Of a stretch of 64,000 nt of DNA, positions 60,957-64,000 are shown one piece after another. A model generated the notes under the pieces. That model searched no databases. It was not told where the DNA came from and saw only the letters and a list, made by a program, of their open reading frames with translations. Origin of the DNA: Cristatella mucedo (Eukaryota; Bryozoa; Phylactolaemata; Cristatellidae); NCBI GenBank assembly GCA_009760855.2, contig WPIO01000069.1, positions 1,200,501 to 1,264,500 on the forward strand, written 5' to 3'. Made by a program: the position numbers and the translations under genes. The number at the start of each line of letters is the position of its first letter. Within the stretch, counting starts at the first letter, position 1.

Positions 60957-61105
60957 GCCGAGCTGGTTTGGTCTGGCGGTCAAGGTGCTCGCCCCGACTA
61001 AGGTCTGACTGAGGTCGTGGGCTCGAGCCCCGAGGCATATGTGAAGCGCCTGAATAGAGATTAAGTTCTCTTGGGGCGCTATATAAATGAATTAATTATT
61101 ATTAT
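60957..61105 (+). mobile_element. tRNA-derived SINE, best-preserved copy
   Basis: gccgagctggtttggtctgg, cggtcaaggtgctcgcc (A box), tcgtgggctcgagcccc (B box), and a perfect 36-base stem-loop at 61,045-61,080 (AGCGCC with GGCGCT; AGAGA with TCTCT). It then runs atataaatgaatt and (ATT)n. Confidence 0.85.
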
Positions 61106-61187
61106 CATTTCCGTTTCTCCCGTCAACCTCTGGAGCTTCCAACGACCTAGAGTAAGATATTATTACGCCACTTTCCGGGAGCCTCAC

Positions 61188-61346
61188 GTACACCCACAGT
61201 CGATTTCTTAACTTGTATACGGAGACTTGATCCCCATCTTCGCTGTCTTCGGCGGCGATCGCGCATACCCCTATATCATTAATTGTGGATGGCAACCTCC
61301 AGAAGGCGTCTCTCTCATCGTGGTGACGTTTAAAGCCTACCCTCAT
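61188..61346 (-). CDS. Candidate exon 1 of an unrecognised nuclear-type protein
   Basis: An ATG with A at -3 (61,346-61,344) opens 53 codons: MRVGFKRHHDERDAFWRLPS, TINDIGVCAIAAEDSEDGDQ, VSVYKLRNRLWVY. They run to a donor TAC|GTGAGG after 61,188 in phase 0, the phase in which exon 2 begins. The frame stays open upstream of the ATG for about 10 codons, so this could also be an internal exon. The composition (acidic loop, aromatic strand-like end) resembles a folded domain. No family is recognised. The intron to exon 2 would be about 14 kb. Confidence 0.4.
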
Positions 61347-61759
61347 CCTCGTTGTACAAACGGGATTGGTCAGCACATTTAAGGTTAAGGTCCCTCAAAT
61401 TGTTTGGGTCTGATTGGAAGTTCGTTCCGACATACATAACTTAACTCATTTTCCGTCAATTCGGGTATTCACGACCCGAAAACTTTGGTATCCGAGCCAT
61501 TCCTATACCAAGTTCCCACTGCATTTCAATATTTATAACTTTTAAGTGTTTTTTATTTTACTATTTAAGTGTTAAAGACAGAACTGCTTGAGAGAATGTA
61601 GAGTGCTCCATGTGCTACGGTGTGTTTAATCTGTACGTATCCCCCTCATTGTACCCTTAAGTTCATTAGTGAGGGTTATTAAAGTGAGTCCCAGGTGTAC
61701 AGATCTATTTTTGAAGTGAAAAATACTAGCCGATTTAACTGCTCATTTGTAGAGCCGTG

Positions 61760-61880
61760 GGAGAGCCTAAACGCCTATAACCAGAGCATGGAGTAGGCAA
61801 TAAAGAGTGGCCTACGTCAGGATTAGAACCCACGACCTTGGTTGCGAAGAGGGAGTGCGTCCAGGGCTTCACTGACAAGT
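61760..61880 (-). mobile_element. tRNA-derived SINE-like sequence shared by units 2 and 3
   Basis: On the - strand, cagtgaagccctggacgcac is an A-box-like region and gtcgtgggttctaatcc is a B box. The counterpart in unit 3 is at about 63,720-63,845. Confidence 0.45.
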
Positions 61881-62959
61881 AAGTGCCCGGCATATCGATT
61901 TTGTTTACCTAGCCGATACATTATCCGCTAGCTTTGATCCTCGAACTATGACCTCATTTCGGAACTGTTTTGAAGTTTCTGAAAGCGAAGTGGCTACCTC
62001 CTTACAGTCCTGGCTGCATAAAATGAGAACCTTGAAGTGGCTGCGACGCATCCGAACGACGCGCCACAGATACCGGCCCACTAAAGTGTCAATTTGGAAC
62101 GGAAGCTTGATGCCTTGGATGATGAAGCCCGGGAAGATTAGCTTTTCACTTGCTGCAGACGATTGAGGCATTTGTCTGGAATATAATGAAGTTTTTCATG
62201 TAGACGTAATGTGTTGTAAATACCAATATCCCCGAGTGAATTTGTGTTGCTTCAAGTACTGGTTCAAATTTCTGCAGCGAGATACCTACAACTGGCTAGT
62301 CTTTTGGCCCAGCAAGGCAAGCATTAGGCTAACTTTGAAATTTTCTCCATGGCTGCCGTCACCATGCTGCCAAAGCCGGTAAGAAACGTTTAAGTGAAAA
62401 TTTGGGTAACGAATACAATGGTACGCATTTAAAGCCCATTAATAATAGAACGAAATAAGCTGTTTTTATTTGCTAGTACTTCGAAGTCAAGCATGATCAG
62501 CATATCGTAGGCTGGAACAACTGTCAAGAAGTCGGAATACGTACTGGATGCCACCACATGCTTTGTTTGCAGAGTGCTTGAAGTCACTGAAAGTAAAAAA
62601 AATCAGTTACAATAATCAGTCATACTTACAACAAAATGTAATATAAATTAAAATATACATAATTTAAATTTCTTGTCGGTAAATTAGCGTCTGAAGATGT
62701 CGATAACCCAGCAATTTGCAAGTGCCCATGAGACCGGAAGCTTAAACCTATACATCACATTCCAACGTAAAATGAAATGCCACTGATTGAGCTTCTTTCA
62801 CCGGGTGCAGAGCCACACTGAAAGCAGTGATTTATCAAAACTAGCTGCTATAATCCTAGCATAGCCCGAGCTCTTTGCCTGACCAATCTGGTACTCTGGA
62901 AAACCTCTGCATGCTTATCATAAATGCAGATGATTGGCAGAAGCACGGAGAAAGCATCT

Positions 62960-63165
62960 TTTATAGACAGTGCCTTTAGTTCGTATGCACCCAAATCTTT
63001 GAACTTAATTCCAAATTAGTTCACGACATCCCCTTACTTGATGAAATTAAAAAGAAGCTTAAAATGCACTTTTAATAAAAGCCTTTAATTGGTCCTCATC
63101 ATTCGCCTTTCGTGTCATTGTAAACGCTTACTCTGTGGCTGCTCCAACTAACCGTATTTGTATCG
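62960..63165 (+). mobile_element. L2-A fragment in unit 2
   Basis: cctttagttcgtatgcacccaaatctttgaac and following bases parallel 59,640-59,850 of unit 1. It is cut at 63,165 by non-homologous sequence. Confidence 0.5.
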
Positions 63166-63310
63166 TACTAAACCCACTTCGTGACTCCAGCGATTCCATT
63201 ACTTCCTGCGAGTGTGTCACAAATTTATTGAGTGAATGCCATGCTGCCTGCTGAAGATCCTCATGTTTTTGGCACCAACACAGCGGTATGAGACTGGTGT
63301 TTAGCTGCAT
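63128..63310 (-). CDS. Unrecognised - strand open frame between units 2 and 3
   Basis: MQLNTSLIPLCWCQKHEDLQ then QAAWHSLNKFVTHSQEVMES reads like protein, with an ATG at 63,310. It runs into the L2-A fragment at 63,165. It may be an exon of the tandem locus or a chance frame. Confidence 0.2.
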   Translation of the reverse strand: MQLNTSLIPLCWCQKHEDLQQAAWHSLNKFVTHSQEVMESLESRSGFSTIQIRLVGAATE

Positions 63311-63499
63311 AATGGCAGCCTAGCCATCTATTTTCTTTGCAGCGGCTGAGCCCTAGACATTTAATCCACTCCGACTGTTAGACGCTGTCCGTAACTGCAA
63401 TGCAAATACGCATCCGAGTGTTCGATTCTAGACATTTGTGGTGAGTCTGCTTGAGGTTTTTATCCTCCTAACGGCAGTAATTTTTACGCTTTTCTTTCA

Positions 63500-63961
63500 A
63501 CCGTTACTATTTCAGTGATGAAGACAGGACTGCTTGAGAGCAAATAGCGTGCTGTGTGTGTTGCCGAGTGTCGGATCTGCATTATTGCTCTCATTGTAAC
63601 CTAGACTTTACATATTAGGGTTATGAAAGTGTGTCACAGGTGTACAACTTTGGATCTTTTTTTCGAAATAAAAATACTAGCTCATTTGACAAATATTTTG
63701 TATAGCGGCTGTAAAGCCAAAGTGGCTATATCCGCCGTTAGTAATTGGCAATAAAAAGTCACCTACTTCAGGATTTGATGCCACAACCTCAGTTGCTAAG
63801 AAGGAGAACCTCATGCTCTGTGCTTCACGACCCAGTAAGCTCTTAGCAAGTCAATCAATTTTCCCCAGATAATGCATTTTCCGCTATCCTCGAGCCTCTA
63901 ACTAAAACCTTATTTTCAAACTTTCTTGCAGTTACTGAATGCGAAGTGGCTGCCTCAATAC
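63500..63961 (-). pseudogene. Tandem locus, unit 3 (partial, cut by window edge)
   Basis: Matches 61,540-62,000 of unit 2, including the SINE-like sequence and the terminal coding segment GSRIAENALSGEN plus stop. An L2-A insertion begins at about 63,962 and runs off the window. Confidence 0.45.
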
Positions 63962-64000
63962 CGTCTTGACTTCTGTAACCAACTGCTTGGTTGCCTACCG
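63962..64000 (+). mobile_element. L2-A fragment at window edge
   Basis: ccgtcttgacttctgtaacc continues as SRLDFCNQLLGCLP of L2-A. The equivalent point in unit 2 is uninterrupted. Confidence 0.7.

Larger units (their letters stand above)
61540..63165 (-). pseudogene. Tandem locus, unit 2 (degenerate - strand coding segments)
   Basis: The left part (61,540-62,000) matches 63,500-63,960 (unit 3) and the right part matches unit 1. The - strand frame 62,171-61,905 ends in EVATSLSETSKQFRNEVIVR then GSKLADNVSAR and a stop. Unit 3 encodes EAATSHSVTARKFENKVLVR then GSRIAENALSGEN and a stop at the same place. The mostly conservative changes indicate past coding constraint. Upstream segments GPKD(stop)PVV and VTSSTLQTKHVVASSTYSDF match unit 1. 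A tRNA-like SINE (61,760-61,880) and an L2-A tail are embedded. Confidence 0.45.

Overview
This is a repeat-rich piece of an invertebrate animal genome. Evidence for this is low coding density, GT-AG introns, AATAAA poly(A) signals, tRNA-derived SINEs, long TA/GA microsatellites and dozens of decayed L2/CR1-clade non-LTR retrotransposons. One core promoter (TATA box plus TCAGT initiator, about 10.54-10.57 kb) has arthropod-like architecture. The peritrophin-like secreted proteins would fit an arthropod or another chitin-making invertebrate such as a mollusc. I cannot name the species.

Host genes. (1) On the + strand there are two paralogous genes for small secreted cysteine-rich proteins. Only the last exon of the first is in the window (3-161). 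The second has a promoter and signal-peptide exon at 10.54-10.67 kb and a phase-compatible last exon at 23,649-23,884, with a TE-filled intron of about 13 kb between. (2) On the - strand I find a candidate gene of about 36 kb that I do not recognise. Its exons are at 61.3, 47.1, 40.8, 35.1, 30.1 and 25.0 kb, with a poly(A) signal at 24,844. All five inferred junctions agree in reading phase and the sum is 438 codons. One in-frame TGA lies in the largest upstream exon unless a shorter version of that exon is used. The two genes converge tail to tail near 24-25 kb. (3) At 58.7-64.0 kb there are tandem copies of a degenerate - strand locus with conserved peptide segments.

Mobile elements make up most of the rest. 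L2-A is an L2-clade element whose 3' end folds into a 36-nt stem-loop followed by (ATT)n; about 30 copies are visible on both strands, mostly 5'-truncated and repeatedly nested in one another. L2-B is a second L2/CR1-type family ending near ...GAGATACATTACA, with a long decayed copy at 25.66-29.44 kb (endonuclease, reverse transcriptase and 3' end) and another at 49.6-51.8 kb. A tRNA-derived SINE (about eight copies) carries the same type of 3' stem-loop as L2-A. A short LTR element with a gag-like ORF (about 2.96-5.64 kb, - strand) has an L2-A copy inside one LTR. A GC-rich, CT-rich leader-like repeat occurs at 9.56, 42.25 and 44.38 kb.

Region by region: 0-10 kb paralog 1 end, LTR element, L2-A pair, leader repeat; 10.5-23.9 kb the secreted-protein gene with its repeat-filled intron; 24.8-61.3 kb the - strand gene with L2-A, L2-B and SINE insertions in every intron; 58.7-64 kb tandem locus. 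No rRNA gene, CRISPR array or intact autonomous transposon was seen.
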